Translations under genes and position numbers: made by a program
Notes under the pieces: generated by a model
The model's input: only the letters and a program-made list of their open reading frames with translations
The model's database searches: none
What the model was told of the DNA's origin: nothing
Origin: Bacillota bacterium
Lineage (GTDB): Bacteria > Bacillota > Clostridia > Tissierellales > Peptoniphilaceae
Direction of reading: 5' to 3'
DNA length: 21,024 bases
Assembly: GCA_023418835.1 (NCBI GenBank)
Contig: JAEZYW010000036.1
Location: 1-21,024, forward strand
Part shown: positions 8,134 to 15,825 of the stretch, piece after piece
Numbering within the stretch: position 1 is the first letter of the stretch
Layout: the number at the start of each line of letters is the position of its first letter

Positions 8134-10456
8134 CGTCTTCTACCAAAGCTTCGTCAAAAACTTCTTTCACATTTTTTACTGGGATGATCTTTAAAGGCCT
8201 TTTAATAATATCTTCAACTTCTTCTAAGTCCCTTTCATTTTCGTAAGGAATTAGAACTGTTTTTATACCCATTCTGTTGGCAGCAAGGAGTTTTTCTTTT
8301 AATCCTCCTATTGGAAGAACTCTTCCTCTAAGGGTAATTTCACCAGTCATTGCGATATCATTTTTAACCGGTTTCTTTAATAGAGCTGACAGTATTGCAG
8401 TTGCAATAGTGACTCCTGCAGATGGTCCATCTTTTGGAGTAGCTCCTTCTGGAACGTGAAGGTGAATGTCTTTTTCCGTGCTGAATTTTTCATCAATTCC
8501 ATAATTTCCTGCTATACTTCTAATATAAGTGATGGCAGCATATGCGGATTCCTTCATTACATCTCCAAGTTTTCCTGTAAGTTGAACTTTTCCAGAACCT
8601 TCTGTAATATTGGCTTCGACTTTCATAGTCGTTCCTCCAACACTTGTCCAAGCAAGACCATTTACCACGCCAATTTGGTTGTCTTCGTCTAGAAGATCGT
8701 AAAGATAAACTTTTGGTCCAAGATATTTGTGAAGATTTCCTTCTGTAACTCTAATAGAAGGTTTGTTATCTCTAACAATTTGAACTGCAGCTTTTCTAAT
8801 AACTTTTTGAACATTTCTTTCTAAATTTCTTACTCCAGATTCTCTAGTGTAATTGTTTATTATAGATAACAAGGCGTTATCTGAAATTGTCAAAGCTTCA
8901 TCGCTGATATTTGCTTCTTTAAGTTGTTTTGGAACTACATATCTTTTTGCTATTTGTAACTTTTCAAAAGGAGTGTATCCATCAATTCTTATTACTTCCA
9001 TCCTGTCCAATAGTGGGGCTGGTATGGAATTTGTTGTATTAGCTGTCGTTAAGAAAAGTACCTTTGATAAATCATAAGGGACGTCTAAATAGTGATCAGT
9101 AAAAGTATTGTTTTGAGCAGGGTCTAAAACTTCTAGTAATCCAGAAGATGGATCTCCCCTGTAGTCGCTACCCAATTTGTCGATTTCGTCCAGTAGGAAA
9201 ACTGGATTGACATCTCCTGCTTTTCTCATAAGATTGATTACTCTACCTGGCATTGCGCCGACATAAGTTCTTCTATGACCTCTTATTTCAGCTTCATCTC
9301 TAACTCCGCCCAAACTCATTCTTACAAATTCTCTGTCCAATGCTCTGGCAACAGATTGGGCTATAGAAGTTTTTCCAACTCCCGGAGGTCCTACTAAACA
9401 TAAAATAGGTCCTTTAGGGGATTCATTTAATTTTCTAACAGCTAAAAATTCTATTATTCTTTCTTTTACATCTTTAAGACCGTAGTGATCTTCGTCTAAA
9501 ATCTCTTGGGCTTTAGAAAGGTTAATTTCTTCTTCCCCTTCATATTTCCAAGGTAAAGAAATTATCCAATCTAAGTAATTTAAAAGAACTCCGTATTCTG
9601 CCGAATTTGGATTAGTCTTACCTAGTTTTCTAGCTTCTTTGATTACCTTTTCTTCAGTTTCTTCAGGCATTCCCAAGGCTTTTATTTTTTCAATATAATT
9701 TTCTTCTTCGTCGCCAACGTCTTCGTCACCTAATTCAGCTTGAATAGCTTTAAGTTGCTCTCTTAGGTAATATTCCTTTTGGACTTGACCCATTTGAGTT
9801 TTCACTCTTTGATTAATTTTATTTTCAATTCCTAGAAGTTCAATCTCTTTTTGCAAAATCGCGTGGAACTTTTCTAGTCTGTCAAATCTATTTGTAATTT
9901 CCAAAAGTTCTTGGGCATCTTCGATTTTTAAAGGCAAATAAGAAGCTACCATATCTATTAAAACATCTGGCGTATCCATTTCGTGGAACATTTCAATTGC
10001 CGTAGTGTTAATTTTAGAATTAGTAGTTATATAAGCCTCTAAATCTTGTTTTATCAATCTAAAAGCTGCTTCTTCGCTAACATTTAGTTCGCTTTCATCA
10101 GCCTCTATAACTTTGTACGTTGCAGACATCATCTCATCTGATTCGATGATAGATTTTACTTCTGCTCTTTCTTCTCCTTCGATTAATACTCTCATTTGTC
10201 CATGGGGCAATTTCAAAATTTGTCTAATTATTGCAATCGTCCCGAATTTATATATATCATCAGCCTGAGGATCAATTTCCTTGGCATCTTTTTGAGTTAA
10301 AAGTAGAAGTCTAGAGTCGTTTAATTCTGCACTCTCAATGGCTTTTATTGATTTATCTCTACCTACATCAAAGTGTGTAACCATTTGGGGAAACACAACT
10401 ATATTCCTTAGGGGAATTACCGGAAGAGTTTCAAAAGTCTCGTAGTTATTCTCCAT
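8120..10456 (-). CDS. lon: ATP-dependent protease Lon
   Basis: Lon is a cytoplasmic hexameric AAA+ protease that unfolds and degrades damaged and regulatory proteins. The 778 residues match the LonA type: N-terminal substrate-binding domain (about 11-210, starting LPVIPLRNIVVFP), coiled region, AAA+ module with Walker A GPPGVGKTS (about 356-364) and Walker B FLLDEID, and the C-terminal protease domain with catalytic Ser in PKDGPSAGVT (about 675) and Lys in GGLKEKLL (about 718). The C-terminus ends in an acidic tail (VEDDESK). ATG 10456 has GGAGGG upstream. It lies 86 bases after clpX, with a strong hairpin between them, and overlaps ysxC. LonB, which precedes lonA in Bacillus, is absent here. 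Confidence 0.97.
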   Translation of the reverse strand: MENNYETFETLPVIPLRNIVVFPQMVTHFDVGRDKSIKAIESAELNDSRLLLLTQKDAKEIDPQADDIYKFGTIAIIRQILKLPHGQMRVLIEGEERAEVKSIIESDEMMSATYKVIEADESELNVSEEAAFRLIKQDLEAYITTNSKINTTAIEMFHEMDTPDVLIDMVASYLPLKIEDAQELLEITNRFDRLEKFHAILQKEIELLGIENKINQRVKTQMGQVQKEYYLREQLKAIQAELGDEDVGDEEENYIEKIKALGMPEETEEKVIKEARKLGKTNPNSAEYGVLLNYLDWIISLPWKYEGEEEINLSKAQEILDEDHYGLKDVKERIIEFLAVRKLNESPKGPILCLVGPPGVGKTSIAQSVARALDREFVRMSLGGVRDEAEIRGHRRTYVGAMPGRVINLMRKAGDVNPVFLLDEIDKLGSDYRGDPSSGLLEVLDPAQNNTFTDHYLDVPYDLSKVLFLTTANTTNSIPAPLLDRMEVIRIDGYTPFEKLQIAKRYVVPKQLKEANISDEALTISDNALLSIINNYTRESGVRNLERNVQKVIRKAAVQIVRDNKPSIRVTEGNLHKYLGPKVYLYDLLDEDNQIGVVNGLAWTSVGGTTMKVEANITEGSGKVQLTGKLGDVMKESAYAAITYIRSIAGNYGIDEKFSTEKDIHLHVPEGATPKDGPSAGVTIATAILSALLKKPVKNDIAMTGEITLRGRVLPIGGLKEKLLAANRMGIKTVLIPYENERDLEEVEDIIKRPLKIIPVKNVKEVFDEALVEDDESK

Positions 10457-10486
10457 TCTTTCCCTCCATTAATTATTATTAATAAT

Positions 10487-10512
10487 ATAAGTCCACAACA
10501 AAGTGGACTTAT
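10487..10512 (-). promoter_or_regulatory. Perfect 10-bp hairpin in the clpX-lon gap
   Basis: ATAAGTCCAC (10487-10496) and GTGGACTTAT (10503-10512) are exact inverted repeats around a 6-base loop. The hairpin lies 30 bases upstream of the lon start. It lacks a downstream T-run on the minus strand (ATTATTAATAAT follows), so it is not a typical terminator. It may be a partial attenuator, an mRNA-processing or stabilising element, or a protein operator. It does not match the CIRCE or CtsR consensus as I know them. Confidence 0.5.
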
Positions 10513-10542
10513 CTACTGTATTTATACCTTTTTTGCACGAAC

Positions 10543-11796
10543 CTAAACATTTGAAGTAAGGGCTTTGGTTCCCCTAGTTACAACTATAGGTTCTTCTTCA
10601 CCTTTGATGCTCTTTTTGGTGATAATTACCTTTTCAACATTAGTTCTCGAAGGAACTTCAAACATAACATCCAGCATAGCTTCTTCAACTATTCCCCTTA
10701 GACCTCTAGCTCCACTTTTTCTTCCCACTGCGCGTTTTGCGATTTCTTTCAATGCATCTTCTTCAAACTCTAAGTCCACATTGTCCATCTTCAGTAAAGT
10801 TTTATATTGGTTAACTAAAGCGTTCTTTGGTTTAGTCAAAATCTCAATTAGCGCGTGTTCATCTAGCTCTTCTAAGGTTACAAGTATTGGAAGTCTTCCT
10901 ATGAACTCAGGGATTAATCCATATTTTTGCAAATCTCCTGGTTCCAATTTTTTCAAAGTATCTCCAATTTTTTCTTCATTTGGAGAAATAATCTCTGATC
11001 CAAAACCTATGCTCTTTTGATTTGTTCTATCTTGGATAATTTTTTCCAGCCCCACAAAAGCTCCTCCCATTATGAAGAGGATGTTTTTAGTATCTATTTG
11101 TAAAAACTCTTGATGTGGGTGTTTTCTACCGCCTTGTGGCGGAACACTTGCGACAGTACCTTCTATCATTTTTAAAAGGGCTTGTTGTACCCCTTCACCG
11201 CTAACATCTCTAGTAATAGAGACGTTCTCACTTTTTTTAGAGATTTTGTCAATCTCATCTACATAAATTATTCCCTTTTCAGCTCTTTCTATGTCGTAGT
11301 CAGCTGCTTGAATTAATTTTAATAAAATATTTTCTACGTCTTCTCCAACATAACCTGCTTCTGTTAAAGTCGTTGCATCTGCTATTGCCAAAGGAACATC
11401 TAATATTTTAGCCAAAGTTTGAGCTAATAGGGTTTTACCTGAACCTGTGGGTCCACACATTAATATATTAGATTTTTCCAATTCCACATCTGTATATGAT
11501 TCATTATAAATTCTCTTATAATGGTTATAAACTGCTACAGACAAACTTTTTTTAGCATCTTCTTGTTGGACTACATACTCATCTAGAATTGCTTTTATCT
11601 CTGCCGGTTTTGGCAATTCCACTTGAGTTCTAGTTTCTTCTAGCATATCCATAGAAATTATTTCTTCACTTAATTCTATACATTCATTACAAATGTAAAC
11701 ATTTGGGCCTGCTACAATTCTGTCCACTTCATTTTGGCTTTTACCACAGAATGAACATCTGAGAATATTTATATCATCTCTTTTATCTTTAGACAT
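10543..11796 (-). CDS. clpX: ATP-dependent Clp protease ATP-binding subunit ClpX
   Basis: ClpX is the AAA+ unfoldase that recognises tagged proteins and feeds them into ClpP. The 417-residue length is normal. It shows the N-terminal C4 zinc-binding domain (Cys14, Cys17, Cys36, Cys39), Walker A GPTGSGKT (115-122), the pore loop GYVG (158-161), Walker B with DEID (180-183) and the conserved [14 protein letters not shown] 11796 lies 9 bases after the clpP stop, with GGGAG close upstream. It shares a transcript with clpP, as in many proteobacteria, whereas in Bacillus clpP is elsewhere. The last coding bases are followed by the hairpin region before lon. Confidence 0.97.
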   Translation of the reverse strand: MSKDKRDDINILRCSFCGKSQNEVDRIVAGPNVYICNECIELSEEIISMDMLEETRTQVELPKPAEIKAILDEYVVQQEDAKKSLSVAVYNHYKRIYNESYTDVELEKSNILMCGPTGSGKTLLAQTLAKILDVPLAIADATTLTEAGYVGEDVENILLKLIQAADYDIERAEKGIIYVDEIDKISKKSENVSITRDVSGEGVQQALLKMIEGTVASVPPQGGRKHPHQEFLQIDTKNILFIMGGAFVGLEKIIQDRTNQKSIGFGSEIISPNEEKIGDTLKKLEPGDLQKYGLIPEFIGRLPILVTLEELDEHALIEILTKPKNALVNQYKTLLKMDNVDLEFEEDALKEIAKRAVGRKSGARGLRGIVEEAMLDVMFEVPSRTNVEKVIITKKSIKGEEEPIVVTRGTKALTSNV

Positions 11797-11805
11797 ATTT
11801 CTCCC

Positions 11806-12387
11806 TTACTTCGATTCTATTACTTCGTCTATAATTCCGTATTCTAAAGCTTCTTCTGCGCTCAAATAAAAATCTCTATCTGTATCTAAAGCTATTTTTT
11901 CTAAACTTTGTCCAGTTCTTTTTGCTAAGATCTCGTTTAGCAGCTCTCTCATTTTTAAAATCTTTTCTGCTTGAATTTTTATATCAGATGCTTGCCCTTG
12001 GGCTCCTCCTAAAGGTTGGTGAATCATAATATCTGAGTGGGGAAGAGAATATCTTTTTCCCTTTTCACCTGCCGCCAATAAAAAGGCACCCATTGAAGCA
12101 GCTCTTCCTACACAAATTGTAGAAACTGGGGATTTAATATATTGCATAGTATCATAAATTGCAAGACCTGCACTTACAGAACCACCAGGACTATTGATGT
12201 ACAAAGAAATATCTTTGTCTGGTCCTTCGGCTTCTAAAAATAGCAATTGAGCAACAATTAAATCTGCTAAATCGTCTGTAACTTCGCCACTTAGAAAGAT
12301 TATTCTGTCTTTTAAAAGTCTAGAATAAATATCATAGGATCTTTCTCCTCGACTGGTTTGTTCGACGACCATTGGTATTAAGGTCAT
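11806..12387 (-). CDS. clpP: ATP-dependent Clp protease proteolytic subunit ClpP
   Basis: ClpP forms a barrel of two heptameric rings enclosing serine-protease sites and works with ClpX or other Clp ATPases. The 193-residue product carries the full catalytic triad: Ser98 in GRAASMGAF, His123 in MIHQPLGG and Asp172 in DTDRDF. The N-terminal IPMVVEQT segment matches the family's processed and axial-loop region. ATG 12387 lies 1 base after the tig stop; its ribosome binding site (GAGGAG) is made by the last two glutamate codons of tig, so the two genes are probably translationally coupled. Single ClpP copy in this window. Confidence 0.97.
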   Translation of the reverse strand: MTLIPMVVEQTSRGERSYDIYSRLLKDRIIFLSGEVTDDLADLIVAQLLFLEAEGPDKDISLYINSPGGSVSAGLAIYDTMQYIKSPVSTICVGRAASMGAFLLAAGEKGKRYSLPHSDIMIHQPLGGAQGQASDIKIQAEKILKMRELLNEILAKRTGQSLEKIALDTDRDFYLSAEEALEYGIIDEVIESK

Positions 12388-12388
12388 A

Positions 12389-13768
12389 TTACTCCTCTTC
12401 TGTAATTTCTTCTTCTATTTCTTCAGTCTCTTCTACTTCCACATCTTCCGGTTCAGTTTCAACTTCTGGTTCGACAAATACGACATTTTCCATCAATTTG
12501 TCAATTGCTTTATTGAAAATGAAGTCGTCTTTGATGAACTTAGAGTTTTCTCCAGAATAAAGTTCTACAAATTTATCTCTTTGAGCTTCATCTTCTGGGA
12601 AATACTCTTGGGAAAGTCTTTTAATTTCTTCTGAAACTTCCTCGTCAGTAGCGTCGATTCCTTCTTTTTCTATAATAGCTTCCATTATAAGTTGTACTTT
12701 AGAATTATGGTAAGCTTGCTCTCTAAAATCGTTTCTGAATTGTTCTTCGTCTGTTCCAGTCATTTCTTTGTATTGTTCGAAGTCAATTCCGTAGTTTCTG
12801 ATTTGATTTTCAAAGTTGCTAATTTCTCTGTCGATTCCATTTTCTATAATAGCTTCTGGAACTTCAAAATCTGCAAATCCAGCTACTTTGCTTAATAATA
12901 CTTGTCTAGTTTCACCTTCAGATCTCTTCTTAAAGTCTTCTTCCATTTTTTCTCTAAGGTCAGCTTTGTACTCATCAACTGTATCAAATTCTGAAATATC
13001 TTTTATAAACTCATCGTCAATTTCTGGATATTCGATTTCTTGAATTTCATTAATATGAACATCGAAAATAGCTTCTTTTCCAGCTAGGTCTTCATGACCG
13101 TAATCCTCTGGGAAAGTTACCTTTACTTCTACATCTTCTCCAACGTTTTTATCAATTAATTGTTCTTCAAATCCAGGAATAAACTCATTGGAACCCAATG
13201 TCAAAGAATGTCCTTCGGCAGATCCGCCTTCAAATTCTTCTCCGTCTACAAATCCAGTGTAATCGATTACTACAACATCTCCTTCTTTAGAAGATCTATC
13301 CTCAATTACAACAGCCCTTTTAGATTTTTCTTTTTCAGCTTCCAACTGATTGTCGATTAAATCATCAGTAACTTCGTATTTAATTTCTGGAATTTCAATT
13401 CTCGAATAATCTTTTAATTCAATATCAGGAACAACTTCAACTTCCACATTTAAAACGACATCACTACCTCTTTCATAAGGTGTAGCTAGGGAAATCTTAG
13501 GTTGTCCACCTAATTTCAACTTTAGTTCTTCAGTTTTTTCTTCGTAAAATTCTGGAATTAAATCGTTCACAGCGTCTTCAAAAAATATATCGTCTCCATA
13601 GCTAGCTTCTAAAAGCTTTCTAGGAACTTTTCCTTTTCTAAATCCAGGTAATTGAAAATGATGTTTTTCTTTGTTAAAAACAGCAGTCATTGCTTCTTCT
13701 ATTCTATCACTAGGTATAGTCATATCAAAGGATACAACATTTCCTTCTCTTTTTATTTCATCGGTCAC
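12389..13768 (-). CDS. tig: Trigger factor, ribosome-bound chaperone and prolyl isomerase
   Basis: Trigger factor binds ribosomal protein uL23 at the exit tunnel and shields nascent chains. With the start used here the protein has 459 residues. The ribosome-binding domain carries the signature [10 protein letters not shown] (about 42-51). An FKBP-type prolyl isomerase domain follows (about 150-235, from [14 protein letters not shown]), then the helical C-terminal chaperone domain. It ends in an unusually acidic tail of about 30 residues (…[11 protein letters not shown]). I chose GTG 13768 (V-T-D-E-I-K) because GGAGGGG lies 5 bases upstream. A longer frame would begin at TTG 13795, but that codon has no ribosome binding site and the real one would lie inside it. 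It is the first gene of the tig-clpP-clpX-lon-ysxC run and has an extended -10 promoter upstream. Confidence 0.95.
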   Translation of the reverse strand: MTDEIKREGNVVSFDMTIPSDRIEEAMTAVFNKEKHHFQLPGFRKGKVPRKLLEASYGDDIFFEDAVNDLIPEFYEEKTEELKLKLGGQPKISLATPYERGSDVVLNVEVEVVPDIELKDYSRIEIPEIKYEVTDDLIDNQLEAEKEKSKRAVVIEDRSSKEGDVVVIDYTGFVDGEEFEGGSAEGHSLTLGSNEFIPGFEEQLIDKNVGEDVEVKVTFPEDYGHEDLAGKEAIFDVHINEIQEIEYPEIDDEFIKDISEFDTVDEYKADLREKMEEDFKKRSEGETRQVLLSKVAGFADFEVPEAIIENGIDREISNFENQIRNYGIDFEQYKEMTGTDEEQFRNDFREQAYHNSKVQLIMEAIIEKEGIDATDEEVSEEIKRLSQEYFPEDEAQRDKFVELYSGENSKFIKDDFIFNKAIDKLMENVVFVEPEVETEPEDVEVEETEEIEEEITEEE

Positions 13769-13798
13769 GATAACCCCTCCATGTAAAATATCCAATAT

Positions 13799-13807
13799 AT
13801 TATATCA
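13799..13807 (-). promoter_or_regulatory. Extended -10 promoter element for tig operon
   Basis: TGATATAAT (13807 to 13799, minus strand) is an exact extended -10. It lies about 30 bases upstream of the tig start, leaving a short leader with the ribosome binding site. No good -35 hexamer is visible. No inverted repeat of CIRCE type and no CtsR-like direct repeat is seen around it. Confidence 0.55.
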
Positions 13808-13858
13808 TAAAAGATAACTATTTCATTAGTTTATTTAATATTTCTAGCAACAATTCTC

Positions 13859-13893
13859 AAAAAAGAGTCGATACTTGTATTTTTCGACCCTTT
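13859..13893 (-). terminator. Intrinsic terminator after the zinc-ribbon gene
   Basis: On the minus strand AAAGGGTCG (13893-13885) pairs with CGACTCTTT (13870-13862), 9 pairs with one G-U, around a 14-base loop. A run of T follows to 13859. The wobble pair works only on the minus-strand RNA, so it terminates the gene at 13913-14329, just before the tig promoter. Confidence 0.8.
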
Positions 13894-13912
13894 ACCACCA
13901 TATTTTTTAAGT

Positions 13913-14329
13913 TTATACTCTTTTTATAAACTCATTGCCACAATTTTTGCACTTTACTTTAATCTTTCCAACGCCTTTGGGAACTCTCATCACATTTCTA
14001 CAATTATCGCATCTTACATATTTAAAGTTTTCTCTATCTCGCCATCTCATCTTCATTATTTCTACTTCAGCCCTTATGGGTTTAGTTATCTTCATGAATT
14101 TTATATTCTCTTGATATCTGGCATTTATATTTTTAGACATCATTCTATAAATGACAAATAACAATATAGCCATTGTTATTGTGCTCAATACGGAACGAAC
14201 TTGTCTATTTTGAATGAACATCAAAGCCACATTAAAGATTATTCCCAAATAAATTAATAACTGATTAAGCCTATCAATTCCATATCTTCTCGTCATTAAA
14301 TTTCTAAAGTAGTTTTTTAATTTTTCCAT
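13913..14329 (-). CDS. Small membrane protein with C-terminal zinc ribbon
   Basis: The 138-residue protein has a basic N-terminus, two hydrophobic helices (about 22-38 and 47-64), a charged linker, and a C-terminal zinc ribbon with Cys107/Cys110 and Cys127/Cys130 (CDNC and CKNC, 16 residues between pairs). The short loop between the helices suggests a hairpin in the membrane with both ends, including the ribbon, in the cytoplasm. Similar small proteins are annotated in other Firmicutes without function. I chose ATG 14329 because GGGAG lies 5 bases upstream; an in-frame ATG at 14341 has none. It is a single-gene unit with its own promoter and a strong terminator, between the RNA unit and tig. 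Function unknown. Confidence 0.8.
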   Translation of the reverse strand: MEKLKNYFRNLMTRRYGIDRLNQLLIYLGIIFNVALMFIQNRQVRSVLSTITMAILLFVIYRMMSKNINARYQENIKFMKITKPIRAEVEIMKMRWRDRENFKYVRCDNCRNVMRVPKGVGKIKVKCKNCGNEFIKRV

Positions 14330-14357
14330 TTTAGCTCCCATTTACATACTATATAAA

Positions 14358-14363
14358 ATTATA
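14358..14363 (-). promoter_or_regulatory. -10 element for the zinc-ribbon gene
   Basis: TATAAT (14363 to 14358, minus strand) lies 28 bases upstream of the gene start. The -35 region is weak: TGTTAA is at 18 bases. Position and exact -10 match make it the likely promoter. Confidence 0.45.
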
Positions 14364-14410
14364 CCCCGTTGGTATATTAAATTAACATTTTCACATACTT
14401 TTCAACTTCT

Positions 14411-14446
14411 AAAAATAAATTGGAGTGCAAATTAACCGCACTCCAA
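14411..14446 (-). terminator. Intrinsic terminator of the 6S RNA/tRNA-Gly unit
   Basis: TTGGAGTGC (14446-14438 read on the minus strand as the first arm) pairs perfectly with GCACTCCAA (14428-14420), a 9-bp stem with a 9-base loop. TTTATTTTT follows on the minus strand. It lies 14 bases after the tRNA 3' end. Confidence 0.88.
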
Positions 14447-14459
14447 CGTCCACTTTTTA

Positions 14460-14534
14460 TGGAGCGGAAAACGAGATTCGAACTCGCGACCCTCGCCTTG
14501 GCAAGGCGATGCTCTACCACTGAGCCATTTCCGC
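14460..14534 (-). tRNA. tRNA-Gly (anticodon GCC)
   Basis: The minus strand gives a complete 75-base cloverleaf with encoded CCA. The acceptor arm GCGGAAA pairs with TTTCCGC. The D arm is GGCTCAGTGGTAGAGC. The anticodon stem CGCCT/GGGCG-type surrounds loop TTGCCAA, anticodon GCC, which reads GGC and GGU. The T loop is TTCGAAT. It has no promoter of its own: its 5' end follows the 6S-like RNA after a run of five T, and a strong terminator follows. Confidence 0.97.
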
Positions 14535-14535
14535 A

Positions 14536-14716
14536 AAAATCCGCAATGACGTAGCCATAAGTTAATTCAGACCCGCCCTTTTATAGGTGGGTATCTTGTT
14601 GGTTGACTCTGACTTCCTCTCGAGGAGGCTTGTCATATCTCGCAAACACTAAATTCCCGTGTCTGATATGTCGGTTGAATTAAGCGTAGGCCGTCGTGCA
14701 TCGCAGATGTGATTGT
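14536..14716 (-). ncRNA. ssrS: Probable 6S RNA (RNA polymerase regulator)
   Basis: No reading frame covers this stretch, but it has a near-perfect sigma-A promoter and rich folding potential. On the minus strand the ends pair: ATCTGCGATG (14709-14700) with CATTGCGGAT (14549-14540 region), then GCC/GGC, then TTAATTCA (14684-14677) with TGAATTAA (14569-14562). Inside lies a large open region; its 3' side can form a small hairpin (ACCCACC…GGGCGGGT), and a terminal stem with TGAC/GTCA and CCTC/GAGG closes the top. A long closing stem, central bubble with a 3'-side hairpin, terminal stem and length of about 180 bases are the 6S RNA architecture. 6S RNA binds housekeeping RNA polymerase by imitating an open promoter. 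The identification rests on structure and length, not a database match. Its 3' end abuts tRNA-Gly. Confidence 0.68.
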
Positions 14717-14722
14717 ATTTAT

Positions 14723-14751
14723 ATTATACACCTTACATTGAAGTTTTTCAA
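14723..14751 (-). promoter_or_regulatory. Strong sigma-A promoter of the 6S RNA/tRNA unit
   Basis: TTGAAA (14751-14746) and TATAAT (14728-14723) on the minus strand are separated by exactly 17 bases. Transcription would start near 14716. It is the best-matching promoter in the window. Confidence 0.85.
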
Positions 14752-14936
14752 GAAATCACAATTTCTTATAAAATCCATGTAAAGTTAGTATAAAATAAGT
14801 TCATAATAAATATACCACTTTTTTTCTTTTATAAACTTAAAAATGATATTAGTAAAAATTTCTTTTATCATTAGATTGGATTCAATATTCAAATCTTTTT
14901 ATATAAAGTGTAATAGTCTTTATTTTTTTGCAATTA

Positions 14937-14942
14937 TATAAT
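14937..14942 (+). promoter_or_regulatory. Candidate -10 element for nadK
   Basis: TATAAT at 14937-14942 lies 33 bases upstream of the nadK start. No convincing -35 is seen. The rest of 14752-14936 is very AT-rich and I see no gene in it. Confidence 0.35.
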
Positions 14943-14975
14943 ATCATTGTAGTAGATAAATGAGAGGCAAGATTT

Positions 14976-15779
14976 ATGAAAGAAAAGTTAATTAATGTTG
15001 TATCTAATACAAATTATGAAACCAGAAGAGTTAGAAGCGATCTTATAAATAAGTTGTACGATAGAGGATATACAGTTGCTAAAGGTTTTGACCACGAAGC
15101 AGAACTCACCATATCCATTGGAGGTGACGGCGCTTTTTTAAAAGCCGTTCACAATAATAGATTTCCTAAAATGCCTATTATAGGTATAAATACTGGAACC
15201 CTTGGATTTTTTCAAGAAATTAAACCAGAAGAAATAGACGAATTTTTAGATAGATATATGAAAGAAGAATACGTCACAGAGGAAATTTCCATGGTAAGAG
15301 GTGACATTTACACTCGAAATAGAAGGTTTACTGTCCATGCAGTAAACGAAATTGTGTTAAAAGGAAAAAATTCTAAAGTTATACAAATGGAGGTTTTAAT
15401 TGACGGCAATCACCTTCAGTCTTTTGCAGGTGATGCAATGTTAGTTGCAAGTCCAGTTGGAAGTACGGCATATAATTTCTCCTTAGGAGGATCTATTGTT
15501 CACACTTCCCTTCACTCGTTACAAGTAACTCCAATTGCTCCTTTAAATACAACTGCCTATAGATCCTTAAAGTCTAGTGTAATTGTTCCTGGTTCTACAA
15601 AAATCACCTTAGACCCACCGCCAAGATATAAAAATTCTTCTATACTGGTAGTTGATGGAGAGGAAAAGGAATACTGGGATTTGGAAAAAGTAGAACTTAC
15701 TATGTCCAATCGATGGATCAAAAGATTGATATTTAAAAAAGATTTTTATTGGCACAATTTAAAAGACAAATTTCTTTAA
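14976..15779 (+). CDS. nadK: NAD kinase (ATP-NAD kinase)
   Basis: NAD kinase phosphorylates NAD to NADP in the cytoplasm, the only route to NADP. The 267-residue product has the family's GGDG nucleotide-binding motif (49-52, in SIGGDGAFLKA), the GINTGTLGFF segment (70-79) and the NE motif (Asn114-Glu115 in HAVNEIVLKG). The conserved GDAMLVASPVGSTAYNFSLGG follows in two parts (GDAMLVASPVGSTAYN then FSLGG). The start ATG has GAGAGG 8 bases upstream. It stands alone between the divergent RNA unit and a convergent FMN-binding gene; a bidirectional terminator begins 3 bases after its stop. In Bacillus nadK often sits with recN or rlu genes; that context is missing here. Confidence 0.95.
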   Translation: MKEKLINVVSNTNYETRRVRSDLINKLYDRGYTVAKGFDHEAELTISIGGDGAFLKAVHNNRFPKMPIIGINTGTLGFFQEIKPEEIDEFLDRYMKEEYVTEEISMVRGDIYTRNRRFTVHAVNEIVLKGKNSKVIQMEVLIDGNHLQSFAGDAMLVASPVGSTAYNFSLGGSIVHTSLHSLQVTPIAPLNTTAYRSLKSSVIVPGSTKITLDPPPRYKNSSILVVDGEEKEYWDLEKVELTMSNRWIKRLIFKKDFYWHNLKDKFL

Positions 15780-15781
15780 TT

Positions 15782-15825
15782 AAAAATTCTAGGCAACTCA
15801 AAAATGAGTTTATCCTAGAATTTTT
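15782..15825. terminator. Bidirectional terminator between nadK and the FMN-binding gene
   Basis: AAAAATTCTAGG (15782-15793) pairs perfectly with CCTAGAATTTTT (15814-15825), a 12-bp stem. An inner ACTCA/TGAGT can extend it. T-runs follow on both strands. The last four codons and stop of the FMN-binding gene lie inside the right arm and loop. Confidence 0.88.

Noticed and set aside
10565..11020. 151-codon open frame on the plus strand
   Set aside because: It lies fully antisense to clpX, is rich in Ser/Thr/Leu as expected from reading Glu/Lys-rich coding backwards, and has no ribosome binding site.
13799..13912. CIRCE or CtsR operator before tig/clpP
   Set aside because: No TTAGCACTC-type inverted repeat and no GGTCAAA-type direct repeat was found; the only repeat is the terminator of the upstream gene.
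14536..14716. RNase P RNA, SRP RNA, tmRNA or a T-box leader as the identity of this RNA
   Set aside because: It is too short for RNase P or tmRNA, lacks the SRP GGAAGCAG-type core, and does not precede a tRNA-synthetase or amino-acid gene.
14840..14875. AATGATA…TATCATT inverted repeat upstream of nadK
   Set aside because: A 7-bp AT-only stem with a long loop in very AT-rich DNA is expected by chance.
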